Shown here piece by piece: positions 32,155 to 41,518 of a DNA stretch of 64,000 bases. The stretch is from Mermis nigrescens. Its lineage: Eukaryota; Nematoda; Enoplea; Mermithida; Mermithidae. The notes below the pieces were generated by a model. That model ran no database searches. It saw only the letters and a program-made list of their open reading frames with translations, and was not told the origin of the DNA. The stretch's first letter is position 1. Each line of letters starts with the position of its first letter. The stretch spans positions 233,379 through 297,378 of the forward strand of contig JAVLUZ010000015.1 in the NCBI GenBank assembly GCA_036768485.1. The letters are read 5' to 3'. Made by a program: the position numbers and the translations under genes.

Positions 32155-32369
32155 ATTGCTAAAGCAACACAGAGACAGACATGCATTTGCCTTCGGGAAT
32201 TACTTAGGTACTTACACTGCTCTTAGTGCTGGCCAAGTTCTGCAAGCACTTAGTTCGGCTCTAAACCCAACGGCCCTCAATGACCTACGGCCTTGACTTC
32301 CTCAGTGCTAATATTGCTGACCGCTTTTTGTCGGAAGTCTCGGCAGCAAAGCCCTACACCCTAGCTCTG

Positions 32370-33052
32370 TGTAGTGGAAATCTGTTTAATAGCGTATCTA
32401 ACGTTGTAGAAATCTACCTAAAAGTTATAGCGTGTGGAAATGTCCCTTAAGTGTGTAGAAATATGTTATATCATAAAGGGCGTGATTATTACGATTGACG
32501 TCTAGTGACCACACATGGGCGGGGGGGGGTTGGGGGTATGCACCCAGAAGTTGAAATACCCCCCCCAGAAAAATTTTTTTTGCTTTTTTAGCTATTTTTT
32601 GATGCCATTGGATAGAGATTGATGAGAAACGTCGAAAAATGGTGTTTTTTTTGCCATACGACCACTTTTAAGACCATTTTTTGACATTTTAAAAATTTTT
32701 TCACCCCCCAGAAATTTTTCACTCCCCCCAGAATTTCGGTGCTGCCCACCTATGCTAGTGACGCGTTTTTCTATTGGCTGACTAAGAAATTTAATACTAC
32801 ATCTCTTCATTTTTTGATATCACCCAGCGATTTTCTGTTTATGGGAAGTCGTCCATTTATATTGTCGTTCAAGAGCGTCGGGCTTTTGTTGTAGTTTCTG
32901 TGGTATTATAACCACAAGTCGTCCATTTATACTACCGCTCGAGTGCGTCTGGCTTTCGTTATCGATTCTGTGGCACGTTTAGTAAACATTAGCACGAGCA
33001 TTCACCCATTTGAAGGACCTCGGGGTAACATTGAAAACCAATCAATGCAACA
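32370..33052 (+). repeat. 5' LTR (430 bp without MITE)
   Basis: Starts TGTAGTGGAAATC and ends GCAACA. Apart from the MITE (32510-32754 plus its 8-bp duplication), it differs from the 3' LTR by about ten small changes, including a 3-bp difference near 32402 and an ~8-bp deletion near 33031. Both LTRs hold two GTCGTCCATTTATA repeats ~70 bp apart, possible promoter elements. Confidence 0.92.
32510..32754 (+). mobile_element. MITE family M copy in the 5' LTR
   Basis: Ends CACACATGGGCGG and GCTGCCCACCTATG with an exact 8-bp duplication CTAGTGAC (32502-32509; 32755-32762). The 3' LTR at 43507-43514 has a single CTAGTGAC in otherwise the same context, so it is a perfect internal empty site. The MITE therefore moved after the retrotransposon inserted. 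Confidence 0.93.
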
Positions 33053-33070
33053 TGGTGCTCATAGCCGGGA
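33053..33070 (+). other. Primer binding site of the Gypsy element
   Basis: TGGTGCTCATAGCCGGGA follows the 5' LTR with no spacer and begins TGG, complementary to a tRNA CCA end. The priming tRNA would end in GAGCACCA. It comes closest to tRNA-Gly 3' ends that I remember but does not match one fully, so the primer is left unassigned. Confidence 0.75.
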
Positions 33071-33107
33071 ATTCAGGTGGGTATTTTCATTGATGTGCAT
33101 GCTTTTG

Positions 33108-33205
33108 TTTATTGCTGATTGAGTTTACTTAAAAATATGGTTCTAGTTAGTGTAGGTTTATTGCTGATTTAGTTTACTTAAAAATATGGTTCTAGTTAGT
33201 GTAGG
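33108..33205 (+). repeat. 49-bp tandem duplication ahead of gag
   Basis: TTTATTGCTGATT...GTGTAGG occurs twice in a row (33108-33156; 33157-33205) with one difference. The second copy contains the gag ATG (33186); the first has the same ATG in a 12-codon frame that soon stops, creating a small upstream open frame. Confidence 0.85.
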
Positions 33206-34724
33206 GGTTTTATCATCGGCTAGGCTATATAGTGTCGCACGTTTTGGTAATGTTTTGAGTCATTTGGGTTTAACAATTGAGGGTAAATGTGGTCAATTAG
33301 ATGTCGTACTTAAGGATTATGTAAAAAGTGAGCTCGAAAAACAAGGAATTTCGGACAATAATTATAAGATTGTAAATGATTTTGAGTTTGATTCACCTGT
33401 TGAACTTGGTCCGCGTTCTAAGGCTAAAATGCCTAGTGCTTCGAGTAATGATGGTGAAACGTCTGTCGTAGATTGTAATAATGATGAAAACGCTGCTGAG
33501 AATTCTGATTTTGAGGACGCTGAGTCTGTTAAGGTCGACAAGTTAGAAAATGTTTTGCAAGCACAGTTTGCGCATTTTCAGAATAAACTAATTGAACCGC
33601 TTTTAAATCGAAACGAAACAAAAATTTCGGAGTTCATTTCAGAGCTTAAACAAAATAACGAAAGAATTGCTTTAAAGTTAAATCATGTAGAAACAGAAAT
33701 TTCTCGTGTAGAAGAACAGTCTATTGCTCGTTGTGACGTTATAAAAGAAAGCGTGAACGTGTTAGAAAGTAAGACCTTGGTTACTTTTGAAGAGTTAAAT
33801 ACGTATTTAACAGTTAATAAGCAATTATGTGAAGATGTGCATTCGAATTTTAAGAAACATCGTGACATTGTTGAAAGCTGTGTTAACCAGAATTTCGATC
33901 ATTTTAAAAATTTAGTCGAAAAGTTTCAGGTTAAACTACAACAAACTGATAATAAATTAATGGTTGAGCTGAATGAATTAAGAAATTGCGTTTTTCATAA
34001 TAATCACAATATAAATCGTAATCAGAATATCAACGAATCGGGGCAAAATCCTGAACTACGTGCACCTTTATTGAGTAATGAGCAATTAGATCGCAATTAT
34101 TCTGATCGTTTTAAGATACATTCTGAGATTAAACCTGCGATAGAACGTGAAATTTCAGATGAATTGCGTAATTTCAAAATTTTTAGGCATTTTGGACCAG
34201 TTGACGGGAATAATGAACAAATTTTCTTAGACTGGCTAGCCAAAATTGAGAGGACGGGTGAAACCTCCGAGTGGACTAATAAGTATAAATGTTTCGTTAT
34301 TGCTAATTTGGTTGAAGGCCGAGGGGCCGCTGCGTTCGATAAAATTTTTAAGGCCGATCGTGCAAACTGGGATAAACTTAAGCAATGTCTTGTTACTTCT
34401 CTTGTGCCTGTGCAACATTTTGAGCATCTGCAAAGTGATCTTAAGCGTATAAATCAAAAATTTAACGAATCTGTTCGTGAATTTAACATGATTTTTCGTG
34501 AGAGAGTCAGAAAAAACTTATGCTGCGGAAAATGCTCATTTCGTGAAAAATTTCTTGTTGAAATTTATATCGATTTGCTACACAATGACGAAATCAGATT
34601 AGAAGTTGCGCGACATCATTTTGTTAATCTTGACGATGCTATGAATTGCGCAGAGAGTGAATCTTCTCTCCGCGATAGCATTTGCGTAAATCTCGTTCTT
34701 ATGCACCGCGTGTGGCTATTCTAA
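33186..34724 (+). CDS. Gypsy gag-like protein, 512 codons
   Basis: After a short N-terminal region (LSHLGLTIEGKCGQLDVVL, loosely like the SAP-type start of some Gag proteins) comes an acidic part and a long Glu/Lys/Asn-rich stretch likely to form a coiled coil (residues ~110-270). Residues ~330-470 are the retrotransposon capsid region (FRHFGPVDGNNEQIFLDWLAKIE, FVIANLVEGRGAAAF, LPVQHF.. FN.SVREF...F). The frame is lost at ~34683, so the last residues are not the original ones; the true reading continues in another frame into the zinc knuckles. The start is the only ATG after the tandem duplication. Confidence 0.8.
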   Translation: MVLVSVGVLSSARLYSVARFGNVLSHLGLTIEGKCGQLDVVLKDYVKSELEKQGISDNNYKIVNDFEFDSPVELGPRSKAKMPSASSNDGETSVVDCNNDENAAENSDFEDAESVKVDKLENVLQAQFAHFQNKLIEPLLNRNETKISEFISELKQNNERIALKLNHVETEISRVEEQSIARCDVIKESVNVLESKTLVTFEELNTYLTVNKQLCEDVHSNFKKHRDIVESCVNQNFDHFKNLVEKFQVKLQQTDNKLMVELNELRNCVFHNNHNINRNQNINESGQNPELRAPLLSNEQLDRNYSDRFKIHSEIKPAIEREISDELRNFKIFRHFGPVDGNNEQIFLDWLAKIERTGETSEWTNKYKCFVIANLVEGRGAAAFDKIFKADRANWDKLKQCLVTSLVPVQHFEHLQSDLKRINQKFNESVREFNMIFRERVRKNLCCGKCSFREKFLVEIYIDLLHNDEIRLEVARHHFVNLDDAMNCAESESSLRDSICVNLVLMHRVWLF

Positions 34725-35269
34725 ATTCTGATGAAGTTTCTCGTTTTTCGAATGATTAGCAAGATCGTTTTTCGAATAAGGCTCTACGTAAATGTTTCTA
34801 TTGTCAAGGGTTAGGTCACGTAAAAAACAACTGTGCTAAATTTTTGCATGATCAGCAAAATTTACGACCGGTAAATAGACGCTTTTCGTCTAGGGTAGGG
34901 ATCCAACCTATGCAAAAACATTGTTTTGTTTGTTCATCTCGTGATCATACATCTTTTGAGTGTCCTAATAATTTTGCTCATTTGAATAGACTTCCGCCTG
35001 TTAACATTCCTATTATAAGTTCACGCGGGCATAATTATTTCGATGTGACGCCTAGAACAAATTTGCTACGTTACTTATACTGTTTCGTGCGCTGCACCAC
35101 GTCATCCGTTTTAGCGCCCCAATTTCCATTATATCCACCTGTTTGCAATAATATTCGTGCGCAGTATAGCAGTATGCTTCAGCCTTTAGTACCTGTGTAT
35201 ATCGGTCATAAAGATCTGTGTTTTACTGCGTTTATTGACAGTGGTAGCTCATGTTCGTTAGTGCATTAA
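34684..35269 (+). pseudogene. Gypsy zinc knuckles and start of protease
   Basis: Two CCHC knuckles are seen: CFYCQGLGHVKNNC (~34793-34834) and CFVCSSRDHTSFEC (~34922-34963). A TAG interrupts at ~34758, ahead of the first. The frame then reaches FIDSGSSCSLVH, the DSG active site of an aspartic protease, before running out at 35269. The protease C-terminal half is in a different frame (next entry), so either a frameshift mutation or translational frameshifting is needed here. Confidence 0.75.
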
Positions 35270-36372
35270 CGTGTGTTGACTTATTTAACGGAAATGGTGA
35301 ATCTATGCAAAGAAGTCAGTCAAAAATTGGCTCCATGAAAACAATCGGTGATTATTCGATACCAATTTTGGAAGAGGTGACATTTAATATGCGAATGAAA
35401 CAAAATGATGCTGAGATAGTACATGAAAATTTTTTGGTCACTGATGATATGTCATACGATTTATTAATAGGCCAAGACATTATGGATTCTGAGCAAATAA
35501 TGCCTGATATTAGTCATAGAGTAATATGGTTTAAGAACATGCCTATATTATTTGTTAATAATCCATATGTTAATATTAATTGCGTATCATTAGTTTCCGT
35601 GCCTGCTGATATTGTTATTCCACCGCGTCATGTATCCTTTATTGAAGGCATATGTAGTTCATATTTAAATGGTCGCGAAGTTCATTTTGTACCTAAAATA
35701 TTTGAAAAATCAAAAAGCACTGAGATACCTGTCTTAACAGAATTTGTAGTTACTGTAGAAAATGGAAAAATTCCGATTCAAGTAATTAACTTGTCTGATG
35801 ATTCGGTTAGAGTTAAAAAAGCTGATGTTTTGAGACACATTGAGCCAATCGATATTTTAGAAGTAGGAAGTTTGCGCACTGAGTCTGATTCATCTAATGC
35901 TTTGCTAGGTAATCCTGCTGCTATAATAATAGAACGTGCTTCATCGGATAATTTGAAGCATTCTGTGTTAACTATTGACCAACAGTCAAAGTTGTGCTCG
36001 TTTCTAGTTGATAACAGTGATCTCTTTGTAGAAATTACTGGCCGGGTTGGACGGACAACCAAGGTTAAGCATAGCATTAATATAGGCAATGCGGAATCAT
36101 TTTGTCAGCCTATTAGACGTTTTCCTGAGACTATGAAAGAAATTATTGATAAAGAGGTACAAAAAATGCAAAATCAAAATTTTATAACACCTTCTCAAAG
36201 TCCGTTTAGGTCAAATATTCTGTTAGTTTCAAAGAAAGATGGTTCACTTAGGCCTTGCGTTGATTTTCGAATGCTAAACTCATTAACTAAAAAGGATCAG
36301 TATCCTATACTTCGTGTAGATGAAACATTAGATTGTTTAGGTAAGACTCAGTTCTTTACTACACTTGATTTA
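35251..36372 (+). pseudogene. Gypsy protease end and reverse transcriptase start
   Basis: YDLLIGQDIM is the ILG-type closing block of the protease. A linker follows with FVEITGRVGRTTKVKHSINI, and the RT begins with FITPSQSPFRSNILLVSKKDGSLRPCVDFRMLN and YPILRVDETLDCLGKTQFFTTLDL, the last ending at the first catalytic Asp. Exactly after the codon pair for Asp-Leu the Harbinger-like element begins, so codons after 36372 are not Gypsy. The frame resumes at 37351. Confidence 0.85.
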
Positions 36373-37347
36373 AGCCCGAAACATACTTCACGTGATTTGT
36401 GCCGCAAAGGGGTTTGCGGCCACAGTATACCCAAAAATGTGACGTCATGGCGCGAAACTGGCGCGGCGAAATTCATCTGCCGCTTCGCGTCACCTAGGCA
36501 TACTTCATGCGGCGCAGTCGCCATGTGGCAAGAAAAAATGGCACCAACTGGGCGACCCTTCGCCGCTTCGCTGCCGCTTCGCTCAATGTTGGCATACTCC
36601 GCGCGAATGCCGCAATGATAGCGCGTTGATTTCTTTCATAATCGATTTTTTTAAATCGGCGAAAGCTCATTTAAATTCATTTATGATTCTGGGGGGTGCA
36701 AGATTTTTCAAAGGTCAAAAAATGGTCTTAAAATGGTGGTATGGCGTAAAAAACACCATTTTTCGACGTTTCTCATCAAGCACTAACCATTGGCATCAAG
36801 ACATTGTGGATAAAACGGAAACATTTTCAAAAATTTAATTTTGGGGGGGGGTATTTTGATTTCTGGGGAGGATATTTTGGTTTCTGGGGGTGGGGTTGCA
36901 TTCCCCCCAAACCCCCACGGCCAGGTGTGCTTCTATGACATTTCAAAATCGACGAAGATCGCTTTGCGCTCACTTTGATACGTACTTCATTATAGATTCA
37001 CAGCAGATCGATACCGGCGCACCTCATTAGCATTCGCGAGGAAAGTCCAAACGTTTGGACTTCTGCGGCGCTAGCGAAAAAATTCGAAAAAATGCTAAAA
37101 ATAGACATTATTTGCTTCTCGCCGCGCGGTGAAGTATGCCATAAAAAGCGGCAAAAAAATTGGACTTTAGCGAATTTGGTTGTGGTGCGGCGGCCACTTG
37201 AAATATGCCTTGAAATGCGGTGCAGCAAACTTCGCACCTCGCTGCGCGGTGTCAGGAAGTATGCCATGGGTCAGCGCGAATTCGGCGCGGCGACCGCTGC
37301 GGCAAATTTGCGCCGTTTGCCGTGCTGCGTGAAGTATGTTTTGGGCT
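36373..37347. mobile_element. PIF/Harbinger-like element inside RT
   Basis: Ends AGCCCGAAACATACTTCACG and, reversed, AGCCCAAAACATACTTCACG (19 of 20 alike) are flanked by TTA (36370-36372; 37348-37350). A 3-bp TTA duplication is the mark of PIF/Harbinger. Inside are several copies of a GAAGTATGCC/GGCATACTTC motif (near 36499, 36590, 37131, 37195, 37256) and GCGGCG-rich text, but no transposase frame. The insertion length plus duplication (978 bp) is a multiple of three, so the RT frame is the same on both sides. It contains a MITE. Confidence 0.85.
36686..36929 (-). mobile_element. MITE family M copy inside the Harbinger-like element
   Basis: Reversed, it has the CACACCTGGCCGTGGGG start (at 36929), G/C-rich part and the core. 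The other end stops at AGAAT before the usual GGTGCTGCCCACCTATG, so it is 3'-truncated and lacks a checkable duplication. Confidence 0.75.
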
Positions 37348-37350
37348 TTA

Positions 37351-38397
37351 GCTTCTGGTTATTGGCAAGTTGAGCTTGACGATAAAAGCAAAGAGGAAAC
37401 CGCTTTTGCTACGTGTAAGGGTCTTTTTGAATTTCAAGTTATGCCCTTTGGTCTTTGTAATGCGCCTAGTACTTTTCAGCGTCTCATGGATCTAGTATTA
37501 TCTGGCTATCAATGGGATTTCTGTGTAGTGTACTTAGATGACATCGTTATTTTTTCTAAGATGTTCGAAGAGCATTTAGATAATTTGCAGAAAGTTTTCG
37601 ATCGTATTCGTGATGCTAATCTTACATTAAAAATTGCAAAGTGTCATTTTGGCCGGCCCGAAGTGCCGTTTTTAGGTCACATAGTTTCTATGAAGGGTGT
37701 TAGACCTGATCCGAAAAAGATTGAGGCAATTGTAAACTGGCCTGCTCCGAAAAATAAGGATGATGTTCTTTCTTTTCTCGGTTTATGCGGCTATTATCGT
37801 CGTTTTTCGCAAAACTTTTCACAAAAAGCTAGTCCGCTTCTAGAAATAAGTAAGCCAAGAGGTAAATTGTTTAAATGGGAAACAGAACAGGAGTCAGCTT
37901 TTCAACGACTCAAAACTGACGCAATTAATTTTCCTATTCTGCGATTTCCTGACTTTACTAAGCGCTTCATCATTTATACTGATGCATCTGAAAAAGGTCT
38001 CGGTGCAGTATTAGGTCAGAAAGATGATACCGGTGAATGGGTCATTGCTTATGTGAGCCGCGTGCTGTTAGATGCTGAAACTCGTTATCATATTAATGAC
38101 AAAGAAATGCTAGCTGTCTTCTGGTCGGTGCATAAAGTATTTAGACCTTATGTGTATGGTCGATCATTTGATTTAGTCAGGGATAGTTCCGCTGTGTTCT
38201 GGTTTAAGAATGTTAAGGACGGAAGCCCCAGGTTAATGCATTGGCAAAATGAGTTAAATCAGTATGACTTTGTTGTATATCAGCGAAAGAGTCAAGCGCA
38301 TGGTAATGCTGATGGTTCGAGGCATAGTAGTGAAAACAGTGATCATTTAATGACCGTGGATATGCCAAAAGATGATAAAAACGGCCAAAATGATTAA
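37351..38397 (+). CDS. Gypsy reverse transcriptase remainder and RNase H
   Basis: The frame resumes with ASGYWQVELDD, then FQVMPFGLCNAPSTFQRLMD, the catalytic YLDD (near 37531-37542), FLGHIVS, VLSFLGLCGYYRRF, and the RNase H region FIIYTDASEKGLGAVLGQ (first Asp) and HINDKEMLAVFW (Glu). The third RNase H block reads VRDSSAV where TDH is usual. A TAA at 38395-38397 ends the frame; the integrase goes on in the same frame, so this is one nonsense change or a site of readthrough. Confidence 0.88.
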   Translation, partial: ASGYWQVELDDKSKEETAFATCKGLFEFQVMPFGLCNAPSTFQRLMDLVLSGYQWDFCVVYLDDIVIFSKMFEEHLDNLQKVFDRIRDANLTLKIAKCHFGRPEVPFLGHIVSMKGVRPDPKKIEAIVNWPAPKNKDDVLSFLGLCGYYRRFSQNFSQKASPLLEISKPRGKLFKWETEQESAFQRLKTDAINFPILRFPDFTKRFIIYTDASEKGLGAVLGQKDDTGEWVIAYVSRVLLDAETRYHINDKEMLAVFWSVHKVFRPYVYGRSFDLVRDSSAVFWFKNVKDGSPRLMHWQNELNQYDFVVYQRKSQAHGNADGSRHSSENSDHLMTVDMPKDDKNGQND

Positions 38398-40035
38398 TCA
38401 ACTACTAGTTTTCCTAGTGTGTCATTGTTAGCTGAAAGTTCGGAAAATGCATTCAATTTTGAGGAGCTTATGCCGTCATGGGCTGAGTCTCAATGGAACG
38501 ACGACTTTTGTGAAAAGTTTCTGCTGTTCTTATTGAGGCATGAATTACCAATAGATGAAAAAGAGTTGAGAAGCATTACTATTCAATCTCATAATTTTGT
38601 CATCGGTGAAAATCAGTTATATCGTTTTATTGAGAAAAATGGTCTATGTTTTAGTTATCAGTTGGTAGTTCCTGAATCGAGAAAGCGTGAAATTTTATGG
38701 TTTTATCATAATTCCTTATTTTCTGGTCATCTAGGAGTTATGAAAACTTATCGTAAAATCAGCTCTAAGTACTGGTGGCCTGGAATGCTCTCTGATGTTC
38801 ATGAATGGATTAAAGATTGCTTAAATTGTCAACAAATTAAAATGGTTCCAAGTAAGGCTGTGTTGCAAAGCATCACGGTTGATGATGTGTTTAGACGAAA
38901 AGCTATTGATATAGCACAGTTGCCATTAACAACACAGGGTAATAAGTACGTGTTGGTTTGCACAGAGTATTTAACAAAATGGGTAATTGCTAAGGCGATT
39001 CCAGATATGAACGCTGAAACTGTAGCAAAATTTATTTTGTTTGACGTTGTGTGTCAGCATGGAGTACCAGGTACAATCTTAACTGATCAAGGGACTCAAT
39101 TCACATCCCAGGTTATCACTGATTTGTGTAAATTAATGCAAATTTCTCAGAGTTTTACTACTATCTTTCATCCACAGTTTGATGGACAGTGTGAAAGGTT
39201 TAATCGGACGATGTTTCAAATGTTAGCATCGTATGGAGTCGAATTTAATGATGAATGGGATGTATTGCTACCTTATTTAGTTATAGCGTATAATACAGCT
39301 CCGCATGCATCTACAGAAATTCCTCCTTTTGAGTTGATTTATGGTAGACCCGTGAGTTTTCCGATTAATTTAGTTGCTAATCGAAAAGTCGATCCAGATG
39401 TTATTGGTCAATTTAATCCTGCAGTGGTTTCTCAACGATTAGTTGAAACTAGGCGATTAGCTGTAAAAAATATCGAAAAATCTCAAAATCGTCAAACAAG
39501 TTATTATAACAGAAAAACTTGTAACAGAAAATTTGAATTAGGTGACTATGTGTTGCTTTATAATACCTATCGAAATAAAGGGGTAAAAGGTAAGCTAAGT
39601 CCAAAGTGGATAGGACCATATGTAATAGTGCATCGTGAAGGTAAGCTAAATTATCGTATCAGGCCTTTGCATGTGAGAGGACCTGAAAGAATCGTTCACA
39701 TTAATTTGTTGAGTAAATTTAACTCAAAAAGTGAAACTAAAATTGACGAGAACTCGGAACCCTTGGAGAAAAAAGAGGTGAAAGGGTTGGTCGAGTTGTT
39801 TCCAGGTAAGCTTGTAATTGTGAAAAGTCGCGGTTTGCCTTTTTGTCCTGCTGTAGTGGAACCAAATCGGTATTTAAAAGGTAAAATACTGGACAATGAA
39901 GTTTTGGTGACTATTTTAGGGAGTAAATTTTTGAGAAAAATCCATAGAGATCATGTTTTCGAGTTTTCAGAAAGAAACGAAATGGAACTTGAACGTGTTG
40001 CTAGGACTAGGTTAGCTAAGCTAGCTCTGCAATAA
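38398..40035 (+). CDS. Gypsy integrase
   Basis: The 538-codon frame (ATG at 38419) has the HHCC zinc-binding region (His97, His104, Cys134, Cys137), then the DD35E core: KAIDI (Asp164), TILTDQGTQF (Asp223) and GQCERFNRT (Glu259), with exactly 35 residues between the last two. The C-terminal part has LSPKWIGPYVIVHR...YRIRPL and IVHINLL, a GPY/F module. All catalytic residues are kept. The last ~110 residues are charged and of unknown role. Confidence 0.92.
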   Translation, partial: STTSFPSVSLLAESSENAFNFEELMPSWAESQWNDDFCEKFLLFLLRHELPIDEKELRSITIQSHNFVIGENQLYRFIEKNGLCFSYQLVVPESRKREILWFYHNSLFSGHLGVMKTYRKISSKYWWPGMLSDVHEWIKDCLNCQQIKMVPSKAVLQSITVDDVFRRKAIDIAQLPLTTQGNKYVLVCTEYLTKWVIAKAIPDMNAETVAKFILFDVVCQHGVPGTILTDQGTQFTSQVITDLCKLMQISQSFTTIFHPQFDGQCERFNRTMFQMLASYGVEFNDEWDVLLPYLVIAYNTAPHASTEIPPFELIYGRPVSFPINLVANRKVDPDVIGQFNPAVVSQRLVETRRLAVKNIEKSQNRQTSYYNRKTCNRKFELGDYVLLYNTYRNKGVKGKLSPKWIGPYVIVHREGKLNYRIRPLHVRGPERIVHINLLSKFNSKSETKIDENSEPLEKKEVKGLVELFPGKLVIVKSRGLPFCPAVVEPNRYLKGKILDNEVLVTILGSKFLRKIHRDHVFEFSERNEMELERVARTRLAKLALQ

Positions 40036-40092
40036 GCTCGTGCTTTGAAACAATAGAGTAGAGTCAATAAAATTTGTATGTACATATGTTTG

Positions 40093-40134
40093 TTTTAATG
40101 TTGTAGTTTTTTTTGTGAAACTACAACATTAAAA
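40093..40134 (+). promoter_or_regulatory. Perfect 17-bp hairpin after integrase
   Basis: TTTTAATGTTGTAGTTT (40093-40109) and its exact reverse complement (40118-40134) flank an 8-base loop. It lies 58 bases after the integrase stop and 9 before the next ATG (40143). Such a stem would stand out in the RNA; a part in downstream start, splicing or packaging is possible but not shown. Confidence 0.6.
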
Positions 40135-40142
40135 TTGGACGA

Positions 40143-41518
40143 TTGGGAAATCGAGTTCGTCTCACAGTGCTGGCCATAAGGTCATGGGTCAGTTCCTGGA
40201 TGGCGCCTATGGGTCAAATAGGTGATGTATGTGACAATGGACGAGTAAGAAAGCATATTGTTTTTTATTTTAACATTAATCAATTTTTGTTGATGCCTGA
40301 ATTTTTCTATTTTTCGACTCATATTAACTTATTGAGTAAATGCTGTTTGAAAAGTAATGGGTTTATTTTGGCTTGTCCGGAAGGCATTGAATCTATTTAC
40401 GTAATGCTGCGTAACCAAATGTGCCCATCCCGAAATAAGTTGTTGTCAGTACGTGTATTTCCATATGTTCTTTATCAGCTGTATAAGCGTTATATTACCA
40501 TAGTGTATACCTTAAAAGTCTTAGTTAGATTACGTGTACAAAATATAAAGAGACTTGGTAAAAATAAAGGTAAAAGGGTTAAGTATAATTTATTTAATGG
40601 TGCTAAGCATATTGATTTACGATTAATAATATTTTGTGTAATTTACGTGGTAAACGTCAGGTAAAACGGTTAATTAAGCCTGTAAAATGTCAAATAGATA
40701 AATGTAATAAATGCGTAATCGTGTCTGTAAAAAAGTGTAATGAACGTGTATTAGTGCCAAAGCCAGGTAACAATGCATTTATTAAGGCTATGAAATCTCG
40801 TACTATTATGTTACGCAAAATTGAGCGCACACAAGAATTGTTTGAGCATAGTTTGTGTGTTAAGAATTTTGCAGCAGCAAAATGTTTTTGGAATAAAATC
40901 GTTAGTTTCGATGAAATGTTACACGAATCTGGGTATTATCGTAATAAGTACCATGTCTATAAAGATTCAAGTGTAATTCATTGTGCTAAGGATATTAAAC
41001 AAAATATAACTATGGTTCAACAATTATCATATAAAAACTTTGATATATTATTTTACGTTAAGCGCGAAATTAAAAGTCATTTACAGTTCTTAACTAAATG
41101 TTCTAGTTTAGAAAATCCAACTGAAATTGAAATAAAAATAAAACTTTTTGAAGATTGGCTAAATTTGGTTAAAGAATTAAGGGAATTAATTTATTTGGTG
41201 CCAACTGTTAAGGTCGTTGCTAATAATGACTTATTTGATCAGTTAATCGATTCTAAGTCGTGCCGTGGTTGTATCAGCACAACGCCGGGTAACTACCTGA
41301 CAGTTAATCCAGTCGATATCGACGGGTACAATGAATCTTTGCAAATAATAAGCGAAAAATGGCGTGAGTTAGCCTCACATCTTCGATCCGTTGGTTTGTG
41401 GAAAGAAGCGCGGCGTCGTTGGACCAAAGACTCGCCTTGCCGACTAGATTTTATGTCGTTTTGCTTTATAAATGATGGGTCGCCTGAAACGTTTCACATC
41501 ATTTTCACTATACAATGA
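40143..41518 (+). pseudogene. Extra coding region after pol, unrecognised
   Basis: Two overlapping frames, 40143-40664 (173 codons) and 40634-41518 (294 codons), follow integrase; one frame change near 40640 could join them into ~450 codons. The first part is hydrophobic and basic; the second starts with a Lys/Cys-rich stretch (CNLRGKRQVKRL, CQIDKCNKC), then mostly helical, charged text with no clear membrane anchor, signal peptide or furin-like site, and ends WKEARRRWTKDSPCRLDFMSF. I do not recognise it. Position suggests an env-like or accessory gene, but env features are not seen. No reverse strand alternative looks better. Confidence 0.5.

Noticed and set aside
33186..33300. SAP domain at the gag N-terminus
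   Set aside because: The resemblance is loose and limited to a few hydrophobic and Gly positions; noted in the entry only as a likeness.
40143..41518. Calling the extra Gypsy region an env gene
   Set aside because: No signal peptide, cleavage site, fusion-peptide-like stretch or C-terminal anchor is visible; position alone is not enough.
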